7,158 nucleotides of DNA, taken from an uncultured Bacillota bacterium. GTDB taxonomy: Bacteria > Bacillota > Clostridia > Oscillospirales > Oscillospiraceae. The notes under the pieces are model-generated. The model had not been told where the DNA came from and made no database searches. It saw only the letters and a program-made list of their open reading frames with translations. The first letter of the stretch is position 1. Each line of letters starts with the position of its first letter. The stretch lies in assembly GCA_937890735.1 (NCBI GenBank), contig CALACZ010000197.1:1-7158 (forward strand), given 5' to 3'. Positions 1 through 6,949 of this stretch are shown piece after piece. A program made the position numbers and the translations under genes.

Positions 1-695
1 TCTTCCGTGCCGAGCATCGGGTCGATGCGCTTATAATCGTAGGTGTCATAGCGGTGGTTCGACCACGCCATAAAAATGGGATTGAGGTACAGAATTTCCA
101 CGCCCAGATCGTGCAAATACGGCAGTTTTTCGCGGATACCATTCAGATTCCCGCCGTAAAAGTCGTTGTTCAGCACCTCGCCGTTCGCGTCCGGCTGCCA
201 GACGGGCGTATCGTCGCGGTTTTCATGCACCCAGTAGGGCTGCAATTTATCCGTGCAGTCACACGTCCCGGCGGCATTAAAGCGATCGGGGAAGATCTGA
301 TACATCACCGCGCCGCGCAGCGCCTGCGGCACAGGGAACTGCGTGTCCACGCAGCTCACCTGCCAGACCTCGCCCGCCTCCATGTTCGTGTCGTTCCCCT
401 GCTTATACAGGCGGAACGATTCGTTTTTTGTCGTGACACGGAAATAGTAAAAATACAGCCCCGGCTGGTCGATGGAAAATTCCCCGCCCCAGGTCTCATA
501 CAGTGCGTCCTGCGCGCCGCGCGCAAACGGAACGCTCCGCAGCTCCTGCCCTGCCTCACTTAGCAGCAGCATCTGCACCGAAACGGTGCAGATGCTGACG
601 GGAAGCATCATATGCAGCGTGCAGGTCTGCCCCGGCGCGAGCGTGCCGAAGGGCGTTTTGAACTGCGTGAGCTTGCTGTCATATAAAATGCGCAT
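1..695 (-). CDS. GH13 alpha-glucan hydrolase, neopullulanase/amylopullulanase-like, N-terminal part (partial)
   Basis: Open reading frame of 231 complete codons from ATG at 695-693, leaving the window at its left edge without a stop. Residues 1-125 look like a beta-sandwich domain (MRILYDSKLTQFKTPFG at the start, FSIDQPGLYFYYFRV at 73-87), plausibly like the N-terminal glucan-binding domain of neopullulanases (CBM34-like), though this is only an inference. From residue 127 a GH13 barrel begins: RGAVMYQIFPDRF (127-139), NDFYGGNLNGIREKLPYL (177-194), LGVEILYLNPIF (197-208) and SNHRYDTYDYKRIDP (212-226), all typical of the neopullulanase/cyclomaltodextrinase/amylopullulanase type. The catalytic Asp/Glu/Asp motifs lie beyond the window, so activity and exact specificity (alpha-1,4, alpha-1,6 or both) are unknown. 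No signal peptide is seen, suggesting a cytoplasmic enzyme. Its ATG overlaps the glgP stop by one base, and its ribosome binding site is within glgP, so it is probably coupled to glgP and helps complete glycogen breakdown. Confidence 0.9.
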   Translation of the reverse strand, partial: MRILYDSKLTQFKTPFGTLAPGQTCTLHMMLPVSICTVSVQMLLLSEAGQELRSVPFARGAQDALYETWGGEFSIDQPGLYFYYFRVTTKNESFRLYKQGNDTNMEAGEVWQVSCVDTQFPVPQALRGAVMYQIFPDRFNAAGTCDCTDKLQPYWVHENRDDTPVWQPDANGEVLNNDFYGGNLNGIREKLPYLHDLGVEILYLNPIFMAWSNHRYDTYDYKRIDPMLGTE

Positions 696-3109
696 TATCC
701 CTCCAGACCCGAAAGCCCCCAGATGCGGTCGGCGTACTCGCGCACGGCGCGATCGGCGGAGAAAATGCCCGCCTTGGCGATGTTCACCAGCGACATTCTG
801 CCGAACGCCGTCTGATCGCGGTACACCAGCCCCGCGCGGCGCTGCGTGTCGCGGTAGCTTGCAAAATCGGCGATGGTCATGTAGCCGTCCGCCGTGCCGA
901 AGCGATTTGTGAGCAGCGACGCGGCGATGTCGTCAAAGCGCTGCCCCAGCGCGCCGGAGGTCAGCATTTGCAGCACGCGCTCCAGCTCCGGCGTAAGGAA
1001 CTCGCGCGGGTTATAGCCGCGCTGCCAGAGGGCGTTTACCTCGTCGGCAGTCATGCCGAAGAGGAAAATATTCTCGTCCCCGACCTGCTCATGGATCTCT
1101 ACGTTCGCGCCGTCGAGCGTGCCGATGGTCACCGCGCCGTTGATCATGAGCTTCATGTTGCCCGTGCCGGAGGCTTCCTTACCCGCGACAGAAATTTGCT
1201 CGGACAGATCCGCCGCCGGGATGATGATCTCCGCCAGCGAGACCTTGTAATCCTCCACGAATACGACCTTGAGCTTGCCGTTCGTCTGCGGGTCGGCGTT
1301 GACAAGGTTCGACACCGCAACGATCAGGCTGATGATCTGCTTTGCCAGCACATAGCCCGCCGAGGCTTTCGCGGCGAACACGAACGTGCGCGGCGTAATA
1401 TCCTCGTTCGGGTCATCCTTGATCTTCAGATACAGCCGCAGGATGTGCAGCACGTTCAGAAGCTGGCGCTTATACTCGTGCAGACGCTTGACCTGCACGT
1501 CAAACAGGCTGTCGGGATCGATGACCACGCCGTTGGCGTGCGCGATGTAGTCGGCAAGACGCTGCTTGTTCGTGCGCTTGATGGCGCGGAGCTTGGCGAG
1601 CACTTGCTTGTCGTCCCGGTATTTGAGCAGCTTTTCCAGCTCGTTCGCGTCCTTCATGAACCCGTCCCCGATCAGCTCGCGCAGATAGCCCGTGAGCGCG
1701 GGGTTCGCCTGACACAGCCACCGGCGGTAGGCGATGCCGTTCGTCACGTTCGTAAAGCGGTCATGGTCAAGGTTATAATAGTCGCGGAAAATGCCCGTCT
1801 CCAATATCTGCGTATGCAGGCGCGAAACGCCGTTTACCATGTGGCAGCAGGCAAGGCAGAGATTTGCCATACGCACCTCGCCGTTTGCGATCACCGCCAT
1901 ATAGTCCCACTTGCCGGGGTCGTTCGGATACACAACGGCAAGATGCGCCAGCAGCCGGCGGTTTATCTCCTGCGTGATGGAGAAGATACGCGGCAGCTGC
2001 TCGCGGAACAGCTCGACGCTCCAGCGTTCGAGCGCCTCGGACATCACGGTGTGGTTCGTATACGACAGCGTGCGGCAGGTGATGTCCCACGCCTCGTCCC
2101 AGCCCATATCGTACTCGTCAACGAGCAGGCGCATCAGCTCCGGCACGCACAGCGCCGGGTGGGTGTCGTTAATATGGATGGCGACCTTTTCCGCCAGATT
2201 TTTCAGCGTGCGGTAGCGGTCAAGATGCGCCTTCAGGATGCTTTGCAGCGACGCCGAGACCAGCAGATACTGCTGCCGCAGGCGCAGGCGCTTGCCGCTG
2301 ATGTGATCGTCGGCGGGATAGAGCACCTTGGAGATCGTCTCCGCCATGGTGTTCTGCTCCAGCGCGCGCACATAATCTCCGCGCGAAAACGCCGCCATGT
2401 CAAAGCCGTGCGGCTGGCTGGCGCTCCACAGGATCAGGCGGTTGACGGCGGCTGAGTCGTAGCCGGTGATGTACATATCGTGCGGCACGGCGGTCACGGA
2501 CTGATAGCCCACCTGCGCAGCGCGGAATTTTCCCGTCTCGTCCGTCCACTCGTGGACCTCGCCGCCAAAGCGGACCTCCACCGCGTCGTCCTTGCGCGGG
2601 TGCAGCCACACGCCGCCCATGTCCAGCCAGTCGTCGGGGAACTCCATCTGCCAGCCGTCCACGATCTTCTGGCGGAAAATGCCGAACTCATAGCGGATGG
2701 AATAGCCCGTCACGCTGTAGCCAAGCCCCGTCGCCGCGTCCATATAGCAGGACGCCAGCCGCCCGAGGCCGCCGTTTCCGAGCCCCGCGTCAGGCTCCAT
2801 GCCGCAAAGCCTGTCCAGGCTGAAGCCCTGCTTTTCCAGCAGCGTTTTTACCTCGTCCAGAATGCCGAGGTTATAGAGGTTGTTGCGCAGGCTCGTGCCG
2901 ACGAGAAATTCCATCGACATATAATACACCTTTTTTTCGCCGTTCTGGCTCAGGCGCTTCTGGAAGGCGCGGTTCTGCTCCTCCAGCGATTCGCGCACAA
3001 ACGTGCACAGCGCGCGGTAGACCTGTTTTTCCGTTGCCTCCGTGAGCGAGCAGCCGAACATCCGGCGGCAGGTGTCATGGAGCTTGTTCTGCAGTAATTC
3101 TTTTGCCAT
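695..3109 (-). CDS. glgP: Glycogen/alpha-glucan phosphorylase GlgP (GT35)
   Basis: Releases glucose-1-phosphate from non-reducing ends of glycogen or maltodextrins with pyridoxal phosphate as cofactor; cytoplasmic. With the preferred ATG at 3109-3107 the protein has 804 residues, a normal length. Landmarks in that numbering: YYMSMEFLVG (62-71), GNGGLGRLAS (111-120), HINDTHPAL (312-320), the phosphate-binding segment KRLHEYKRQLLN (541-552; Lys541, Arg542, Lys547) and the cofactor site EASGTGNMKLMINGA (645-659), where Lys653 should carry pyridoxal phosphate. There is no obvious N-terminal regulatory extension. An in-frame ATG at 3136 would add nine residues and overlap glgA by 23 nt, but its nearest Shine-Dalgarno-like GGAG is 13 nt away, whereas the chosen start has AAGGG at 8 nt and follows the glgA stop by only 4 nt. 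The TAA at 697-695 shares one base with the next ATG. Substrate preference (glycogen or maltodextrin) cannot be decided from motifs; the context favours glycogen. Confidence 0.96.
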   Translation of the reverse strand: MAKELLQNKLHDTCRRMFGCSLTEATEKQVYRALCTFVRESLEEQNRAFQKRLSQNGEKKVYYMSMEFLVGTSLRNNLYNLGILDEVKTLLEKQGFSLDRLCGMEPDAGLGNGGLGRLASCYMDAATGLGYSVTGYSIRYEFGIFRQKIVDGWQMEFPDDWLDMGGVWLHPRKDDAVEVRFGGEVHEWTDETGKFRAAQVGYQSVTAVPHDMYITGYDSAAVNRLILWSASQPHGFDMAAFSRGDYVRALEQNTMAETISKVLYPADDHISGKRLRLRQQYLLVSASLQSILKAHLDRYRTLKNLAEKVAIHINDTHPALCVPELMRLLVDEYDMGWDEAWDITCRTLSYTNHTVMSEALERWSVELFREQLPRIFSITQEINRRLLAHLAVVYPNDPGKWDYMAVIANGEVRMANLCLACCHMVNGVSRLHTQILETGIFRDYYNLDHDRFTNVTNGIAYRRWLCQANPALTGYLRELIGDGFMKDANELEKLLKYRDDKQVLAKLRAIKRTNKQRLADYIAHANGVVIDPDSLFDVQVKRLHEYKRQLLNVLHILRLYLKIKDDPNEDITPRTFVFAAKASAGYVLAKQIISLIVAVSNLVNADPQTNGKLKVVFVEDYKVSLAEIIIPAADLSEQISVAGKEASGTGNMKLMINGAVTIGTLDGANVEIHEQVGDENIFLFGMTADEVNALWQRGYNPREFLTPELERVLQMLTSGALGQRFDDIAASLLTNRFGTADGYMTIADFASYRDTQRRAGLVYRDQTAFGRMSLVNIAKAGIFSADRAVREYADRIWGLSGLEG
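699..704 (-). promoter_or_regulatory. Shine-Dalgarno site of the GH13 gene, inside glgP
   Basis: GGAGGG on the minus strand is formed by the final Glu-Gly codons of glgP. Only 3 nt separate it from the ATG at 695 (4 nt if GGAGG alone pairs), which is tight, but no better in-frame start is nearby. The one-base stop/start overlap suggests termination-reinitiation. Confidence 0.65.
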
Positions 3110-3113
3110 TTGT

Positions 3114-4553
3114 TTATCCCTTGATCGCACTTTCATAAAGTTTCATATACTCCGCAGCAGGCTTTGTCCAGCTGCTGTCGATCGCCATATCGGCGCGCTG
3201 CAAACGCAGCCATTTTTCCGGCTCGTCGTAGAATATTTGCAGGCTGCGGTCGACGGCGGCGAGGAAATCATCGGCGTTGTAGCTCTGGAAGGTAAAGCCG
3301 CAGCCCGTCTCGCTTGCCGGGTCATAGGGCGGCACAGTGTCGCGCAGTCCGCCGGTAGAGTTCACGACCGGGACGGTGCCGAAGCGCATCGCGATGAGCT
3401 GCGACAGCCCGCAGGGCTCGCTTTTCGACGGCATAAGGAACAGATCCGCGCCGGCATAAACGAGATTTGCAAACTGCGCGTCAAAGGAAAGATGCGTTGC
3501 GCACTGGTGCGGGAAGCGGTAAGCAAGCCCCGATAAGAACCATTCGTATTTTTCCTCGCCCGTGCCGACAGCCACAAGCTGGATGCGCCGCTGCATGAGG
3601 CGCTCTGCGATGTAGCACAGAAGATCCAGACCCTTATGCCCCACCAGCCGCGACACGATCGCCAGCACGGCGACCTCGCCGTCCTCCGGCAGCCCCAGCT
3701 CCCGCTGGAGCGCGAGCTTATTCTCGCGCTTTCCCTCGCCAACGGTGGCGGCGGTGTAATGCTTCCACATCCCGACGCTTTTCGTGGGGTCAAAGAGATC
3801 GGTGTCGATCCCGTTGGTGATGCCCGTGAACGCGCTGCCCCGGCTGCGCAGCACGCCTGCCAGCCCATGCGCGTAGTAGGCGTATTGCAGCTCCTCGGCA
3901 TAGGTGCGCGAGACGGTGTTCACACGGTCGGCAGTCACAATGCCCGCCTTGAGGAAGTTCGTGCAGTCGTCAAAGCGCAGGATCTCATCGCACTGCGGCG
4001 GCAGACCCAGCACGTCGTAGTTGAACTGGAGGTTGCACTTGCCCTGATATTCGATGTTGTGGATGGTGAGCACGCTGCGCGCGTTCGGCAGCGCCCCGGC
4101 GTACTCGGTTTTCAGCAGCAGCGGCACAAGCGCCGTCTGCCAGTCGTTGCAGTGGATAACGTCGGGCGTAAGACCCACGAATTTGATCGCCGCGAGCACC
4201 GCCTTGCTGAAATACGCAAAGCGCTCGCCGTCATCGCCATGACCGTAGATGCTGCCGTCGCGGCAGAAGTAATGCTCGTTGTCGATGAAATAGACCTGGA
4301 GCTTTTTCCGCCGGCTTTTCAGGCGCATCACGCCCACATATTCCCGCCGCCATGCAAGCGGCACGTCAAAGCAGCCGAGAAATTCCGTTTCATACGCGCC
4401 GGAATATTTGACCGCGCCGTAATACGGCAGAAACAGCGACACCTCGTTTTTCGGCAGCCGCGAGAGTGCCAGCGGCAGCGCCTGCATGACGTCCCCCAGA
4501 CCGCCTGTCTTGATATACGGCGCCGCCTCAGAGGCGGCAATAGCAATCTTCAT
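3114..4553 (-). CDS. glgA: Glycogen synthase GlgA (ADP-glucose-dependent, GT5)
   Basis: Transfers glucose from ADP-glucose to the non-reducing end of an alpha-1,4-glucan, retaining configuration; cytoplasmic. The 479 residues match the usual length. It has the two Rossmann-like domains of the GT-B fold. The N-terminal GT5 domain opens with MKIAIAASEAAPYIKTGGLG, with the ADP-glucose-binding KTGGLGDV at 15-22, then HCNDWQT (134-140) and TIHNIEYQG (163-171). The C-terminal GT1-like domain has VSRLVGHKGLDLL (300-312; Arg302 and Lys307 match the conserved donor-binding Arg/Lys pair), PSKSEPCGLSQL (375-386, with conserved Glu379 and Cys381) and STGGLRDTV (399-407). The ATG at 4553-4551 overlaps the glgD stop by 4 nt. 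Its Shine-Dalgarno AAAGGAG lies within the end of glgD, 10 nt upstream. It ends with TAA at 3116-3114. No key residue appears to be missing. Confidence 0.98.
   Translation of the reverse strand: MKIAIAASEAAPYIKTGGLGDVMQALPLALSRLPKNEVSLFLPYYGAVKYSGAYETEFLGCFDVPLAWRREYVGVMRLKSRRKKLQVYFIDNEHYFCRDGSIYGHGDDGERFAYFSKAVLAAIKFVGLTPDVIHCNDWQTALVPLLLKTEYAGALPNARSVLTIHNIEYQGKCNLQFNYDVLGLPPQCDEILRFDDCTNFLKAGIVTADRVNTVSRTYAEELQYAYYAHGLAGVLRSRGSAFTGITNGIDTDLFDPTKSVGMWKHYTAATVGEGKRENKLALQRELGLPEDGEVAVLAIVSRLVGHKGLDLLCYIAERLMQRRIQLVAVGTGEEKYEWFLSGLAYRFPHQCATHLSFDAQFANLVYAGADLFLMPSKSEPCGLSQLIAMRFGTVPVVNSTGGLRDTVPPYDPASETGCGFTFQSYNADDFLAAVDRSLQIFYDEPEKWLRLQRADMAIDSSWTKPAAEYMKLYESAIKG
3118..3122 (-). promoter_or_regulatory. 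Weak Shine-Dalgarno site that decides the glgP start
   Basis: AAGGG on the minus strand spans the last glgA codons, 8 nt before the ATG at 3109. It is the weakest site in the operon, but its spacing is better than that of the GGAG at 3150-3153 (13 nt before the ATG at 3136), so the shorter glgP start is preferred. Re-initiation by ribosomes finishing glgA may compensate for its weakness. Confidence 0.5.
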
Positions 4554-5683
4554 CGGTTATACGCTCCTTTGCTGATCTTGGCGTTTTTCCCGATGACCTC
4601 GGGATGCCCGGGCGAGCCAAGCAGCTCCACGCCCGGCTCAATGACCACGTTTTTATCCAGAATGACATAGCGCAGCTTTGCGCCCTTGCCGATGCGGCAG
4701 CCCTGCATGACGATGCAGTCGCGCACCTGCGCCTCCTTTTCGATCACGACCTCGCGGAAGAGTACGCTGTGCGCGGCATAGCCGTTGATATGGCAGCCGT
4801 CGGCGATCACGCAGTCCGCCGCCTGACCGCGCATGCCGAAGCGCGTGGGCACGGCGTCGCGGACCTTGGTGTAGATGCTGATGTCGCCGCGGAAGAGGCT
4901 GTGGCGCACAGAGCCGTCCAGCAGAGCCATGCTGTTATTGTAATACTGCACCACGTTTTCGTTGAACAGCGCCACATTGTGGAACTGATACACGTTGACG
5001 CTGATCTTATGATCGTTATAGTAGCCCAGCAGGAAGTCGCGCTCAAAGTGGTATTTCCCGTGCGGGACGAGCTCGTGGATGATCTCGATGAGCTTTTCGC
5101 GGCTCATGATGAACATACTCATGCCCACGGCGTAGTCCTTCGGCGCGGCGTAGTCCATCGCCAGATCCACGACCTTGCCGTCCGCGTCCAGCTTGAGCGC
5201 CACGGGCTGCACGGTCACGCCGTCGGCGATGCCGCGCCGGGAAACGACCGTCACATCGCAGCCGGATGCCTCATGCTGCTCCACGACCTCGGTAAAGTCG
5301 ATGGAGCACAGCACCGTCGTATCCGCCAGCACCACATATTTGTTGCGGTTGCGTTCCAGGACCGGCAGCGCCGTTTGCAGTGCCTCGAGCTTGCCGCGGT
5401 ACGCGCCCGTGTGACCCGTGGCATACGGCGGCAGGAAGCGCACGCCGTCGCCGAGCTTCAGGTCCCACTCCTCACACGTTCCGAGGTGATCCATCAGCGA
5501 CTGGTAGTTGTATTTTGTGATGATGCCGATGTCCCGGATGCCGGAATTGGACAGATTAGATAGAATGAAGTCGATCTGCCGGTAGCGCCCGCCGAAGGGG
5601 ATGGACGCCGATGTGCGGAACGCCGTCAGTGCGCCCATGCTGCTGTCATAAATATTGGAAAAGATAATGCCCATGCAGTCCAT
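4550..5683 (-). CDS. glgD: Glucose-1-phosphate adenylyltransferase, non-catalytic regulatory subunit GlgD
   Basis: Paralogue of GlgC, 377 residues. It keeps the fold landmarks: PFGGRYRQIDFILSNLSNSG (29-48), DIGIITKYNYQSLMDHLG (51-68), LPPYATG (84-90) and a C-terminal hexapeptide beta-helix region (about 288-370) with CVIADGCHINGYAAHSVLF and CIVMQGCRIGKGAKL. The catalytic parts are lost. The N terminus MDCMGIIFSN has no GGxGxRL nucleotide loop, the segment where GlgC has SGDHIYKMDY reads ADTTVLCSIDF (120-130), and no EEKP sugar-phosphate motif is present. In Firmicutes GlgD proteins of this kind associate with GlgC and raise or modulate its activity, and that role is inferred here. The ATG at 5683-5681 has GGGAGG 9 nt upstream; Met4 (5674) is a weaker alternative start. 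The TGA at 4552-4550 overlaps the glgA ATG as ATGA, so translation of the two is probably coupled. Confidence 0.95.
   Translation of the reverse strand: MDCMGIIFSNIYDSSMGALTAFRTSASIPFGGRYRQIDFILSNLSNSGIRDIGIITKYNYQSLMDHLGTCEEWDLKLGDGVRFLPPYATGHTGAYRGKLEALQTALPVLERNRNKYVVLADTTVLCSIDFTEVVEQHEASGCDVTVVSRRGIADGVTVQPVALKLDADGKVVDLAMDYAAPKDYAVGMSMFIMSREKLIEIIHELVPHGKYHFERDFLLGYYNDHKISVNVYQFHNVALFNENVVQYYNNSMALLDGSVRHSLFRGDISIYTKVRDAVPTRFGMRGQAADCVIADGCHINGYAAHSVLFREVVIEKEAQVRDCIVMQGCRIGKGAKLRYVILDKNVVIEPGVELLGSPGHPEVIGKNAKISKGAYNR
4564..4570 (-). promoter_or_regulatory. Shine-Dalgarno site of glgA, inside glgD
   Basis: AAAGGAG on the minus strand lies within the last codons of glgD, 10 nt before the glgA ATG. 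With the ATGA stop/start overlap it points to translational coupling of glgD and glgA. Confidence 0.75.
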
Positions 5684-5692
5684 ATTGTGTTC

Positions 5693-5698
5693 CCTCCC
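5693..5698 (-). promoter_or_regulatory. Shine-Dalgarno site of glgD
   Basis: GGGAGG on the minus strand within the 20-nt gap after the glgC stop, 9 nt before the ATG at 5683. This favours that ATG over Met4, 9 nt further on. Confidence 0.8.
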
Positions 5699-5703
5699 TT
5701 TCG

Positions 5704-6888
5704 TTATCGGATCGTGCCGGCTTCGACCACCGCGCCCTCGGATACGGTCTGTTCCTTGCCGATGACGGTGATCTTCCGCGCCGCGCCCGTGCCGCTGCCG
5801 CCGATGCGTGCGCCGGCTTTGATATGGCAGCCCTCGGCGATGATGGCGCTGCGGATGAACGCGCCGTTTTCCACCACGACGTTCGGCATGATGACGCTGT
5901 CCATGATCTCCGCGCCCTTTCCGACGGCGCAGCCGGTGGAGAGCACCGAATGCTGGATGCTTCCGAATACCTCGCAGCCCTCTGCAACGAAGCTGTCCTT
6001 CACCTCGGCGGTGGGGGCGATGTAGCTCGACGGCATGGCGGTGTTTCTGGCGCGGATGCGCCCATCGCTCACATCGGAAATATCAAACACAGGCTTGTCG
6101 CCCAGCAGATCCATATTCGCCTGCCACAGGCTGTCGATCGTGCCGACGTCCTTCCAGTAGCCCTCAAAGCGGTACGCCATCAGGCGGTAGCCATCCTTCA
6201 GGATGGCGGGAATGACGTTTTTGCCGAAGTCGTTTTCGCTCTTGGGGTCAGCCTCGTCCATTTCCAGATATTTTTTCAGCACGCTCCATTTGAACACATA
6301 AATACCCATGGAGGCGTTGGTGGATTTCGGCTGCTTGGGCTTTTCTTCAAATTCGTAAATGCTGCCGTCCTCACGCGTGTTCATGATGCCGAAGCGCGGC
6401 GCGTCCGCCAGCGGCACCTCGCGCACGGCGATGGTGCAGTCCGAGCCGTTCTGATCGTGGAAGCGGATCATCTTGGCGTAGTCCATTTTGTAAATATGGT
6501 CGCCGGAGAGGATGAGCACATTGTCGGGATTATAGCGGTCAATGAACGGGATGTTCTGGTAGATGGCGTTCGCCGTGCCCTTGTACCACTCGGAGTTTTT
6601 ATTCTTGGCGTAGGGCGGGAGCACCTGCACGCCGCCGTGCGAGGAGTTCAGATCCCACGGCTGACCGTTTCCGATGTACTCGTTCAGCTCCAGCGGCTCA
6701 TACTGGGTGAGAATGCCGACGGTGTCGATCTTGGAGTTGACGCAGTTGGAAAGCGGGAAATCAATGATGCGGTACTTGCCGCCGAACGGCACGGCGGGCT
6801 TCGCCGTGTTTTCGGTCAGTACCATCAGGCGGCTGCCCTGTCCGCCTGCCAAAAGCATAGCTACGCAGCGTTTCTTTTGAAAATGCAT
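5704..6888 (-). CDS. glgC: Glucose-1-phosphate adenylyltransferase, catalytic subunit GlgC
   Basis: Makes ADP-glucose and pyrophosphate from ATP and glucose-1-phosphate, the committed step of bacterial glycogen synthesis, in the cytoplasm. The 394 residues fit the family length. The N-terminal nucleotidyltransferase domain (about 1-250) has the nucleotide loop LLAGGQGSRL (12-21), AKPAVPFGGKYRIIDFPLSN (29-48), KGTANAIYQN (103-112), the metal-site motif SGDHIYKMDY (128-137), EEKPK (181-185), whose Lys183 should contact the sugar phosphate, and YWKDVGTIDS (244-253). Residues from about 285 carry hexapeptide-type repeats of a left-handed beta helix. All key active-site motifs are intact, in contrast to its neighbour GlgD. 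The ATG at 6888-6886 is preceded by AGGAGG at an 8-nt spacing, so the start is well supported; it ends in TAA at 5706-5704. glgD begins 20 nt downstream. It probably works as a GlgC/GlgD hetero-oligomer; allosteric effectors cannot be read from the sequence. Confidence 0.98.
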   Translation of the reverse strand: MHFQKKRCVAMLLAGGQGSRLMVLTENTAKPAVPFGGKYRIIDFPLSNCVNSKIDTVGILTQYEPLELNEYIGNGQPWDLNSSHGGVQVLPPYAKNKNSEWYKGTANAIYQNIPFIDRYNPDNVLILSGDHIYKMDYAKMIRFHDQNGSDCTIAVREVPLADAPRFGIMNTREDGSIYEFEEKPKQPKSTNASMGIYVFKWSVLKKYLEMDEADPKSENDFGKNVIPAILKDGYRLMAYRFEGYWKDVGTIDSLWQANMDLLGDKPVFDISDVSDGRIRARNTAMPSSYIAPTAEVKDSFVAEGCEVFGSIQHSVLSTGCAVGKGAEIMDSVIMPNVVVENGAFIRSAIIAEGCHIKAGARIGGSGTGAARKITVIGKEQTVSEGAVVEAGTIR

Positions 6889-6889
6889 G

Positions 6890-6910
6890 GTCAGTTCCTC
6901 CTGTCAGTTC
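6890..6910 (-). repeat. 8-base direct repeat around the glgC ribosome binding site
   Basis: The minus strand reads GAACTGAC at 6910-6903 and again at 6897-6890, separated by AGGAG, giving a 13-base period centred on the Shine-Dalgarno sequence. Both copies are exact. It may be a small duplication with no function. Confidence 0.6.
6897..6902 (-). promoter_or_regulatory. Shine-Dalgarno site of glgC
   Basis: AGGAGG on the minus strand, 8 nt before the glgC ATG. It is a near-ideal match to the 16S rRNA tail and supports the start at 6888. An 8-base direct repeat lies on both sides of its core (see the repeat entry). Confidence 0.85.
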
Positions 6911-6918
6911 TCTCGGTC

Positions 6919-6949
6919 TTTGCGAAAATTTGCGGGGTCATTTGCGGGG
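6919..6949. repeat. Three short TTTGCG repeats across the glgB stop
   Basis: On the plus strand TTTGCG occurs at 6919, 6929 and 6941 (spacing 10 and 12 bases); the last two copies extend to TTTGCGGGG. They cover the end of glgB and the start of the 49-nt gap before glgC. I see no clear hairpin or terminator in them. Confidence 0.5.

Noticed and set aside
54..563. A 169-codon plus-strand frame near the left edge
   Set aside because: The minus strand here encodes the GH13 N-terminal part with recognisable motifs, so the plus-strand frame is a shadow.
968..2455. A 495-codon open frame on the plus strand opposite glgP
   Set aside because: It lies wholly antisense to a clearly recognisable glgP and its translation is rich in His, Arg, Val, Leu and Asp with no recognisable domain, as expected for the reverse of GC-rich codons. 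No convincing independent signal supports it.
3636..4670. A 344-codon plus-strand frame opposite glgA and the end of glgD
   Set aside because: It spans two genes whose minus-strand frames have full family motifs, and the translation resembles nothing recognisable. It is a GC-driven shadow.
4604..5563. A 319-codon plus-strand frame opposite glgD
   Set aside because: Same pattern: His/Val/Asp/Leu-rich reverse-strand translation of GC-rich codons without a recognisable domain.
4550..6888. glgC and glgD as a recent tandem duplication
   Set aside because: The proteins are clearly homologous, but they are strongly diverged and the DNA shows no long shared stretch. The pairing is an old arrangement common in Firmicutes.
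6889..6937. Possible terminator or internal promoter between glgB and glgC
   Set aside because: The 49-nt gap has no convincing hairpin followed by a T-run and no paired -35/-10 boxes; it holds the ribosome binding site and short repeats only.
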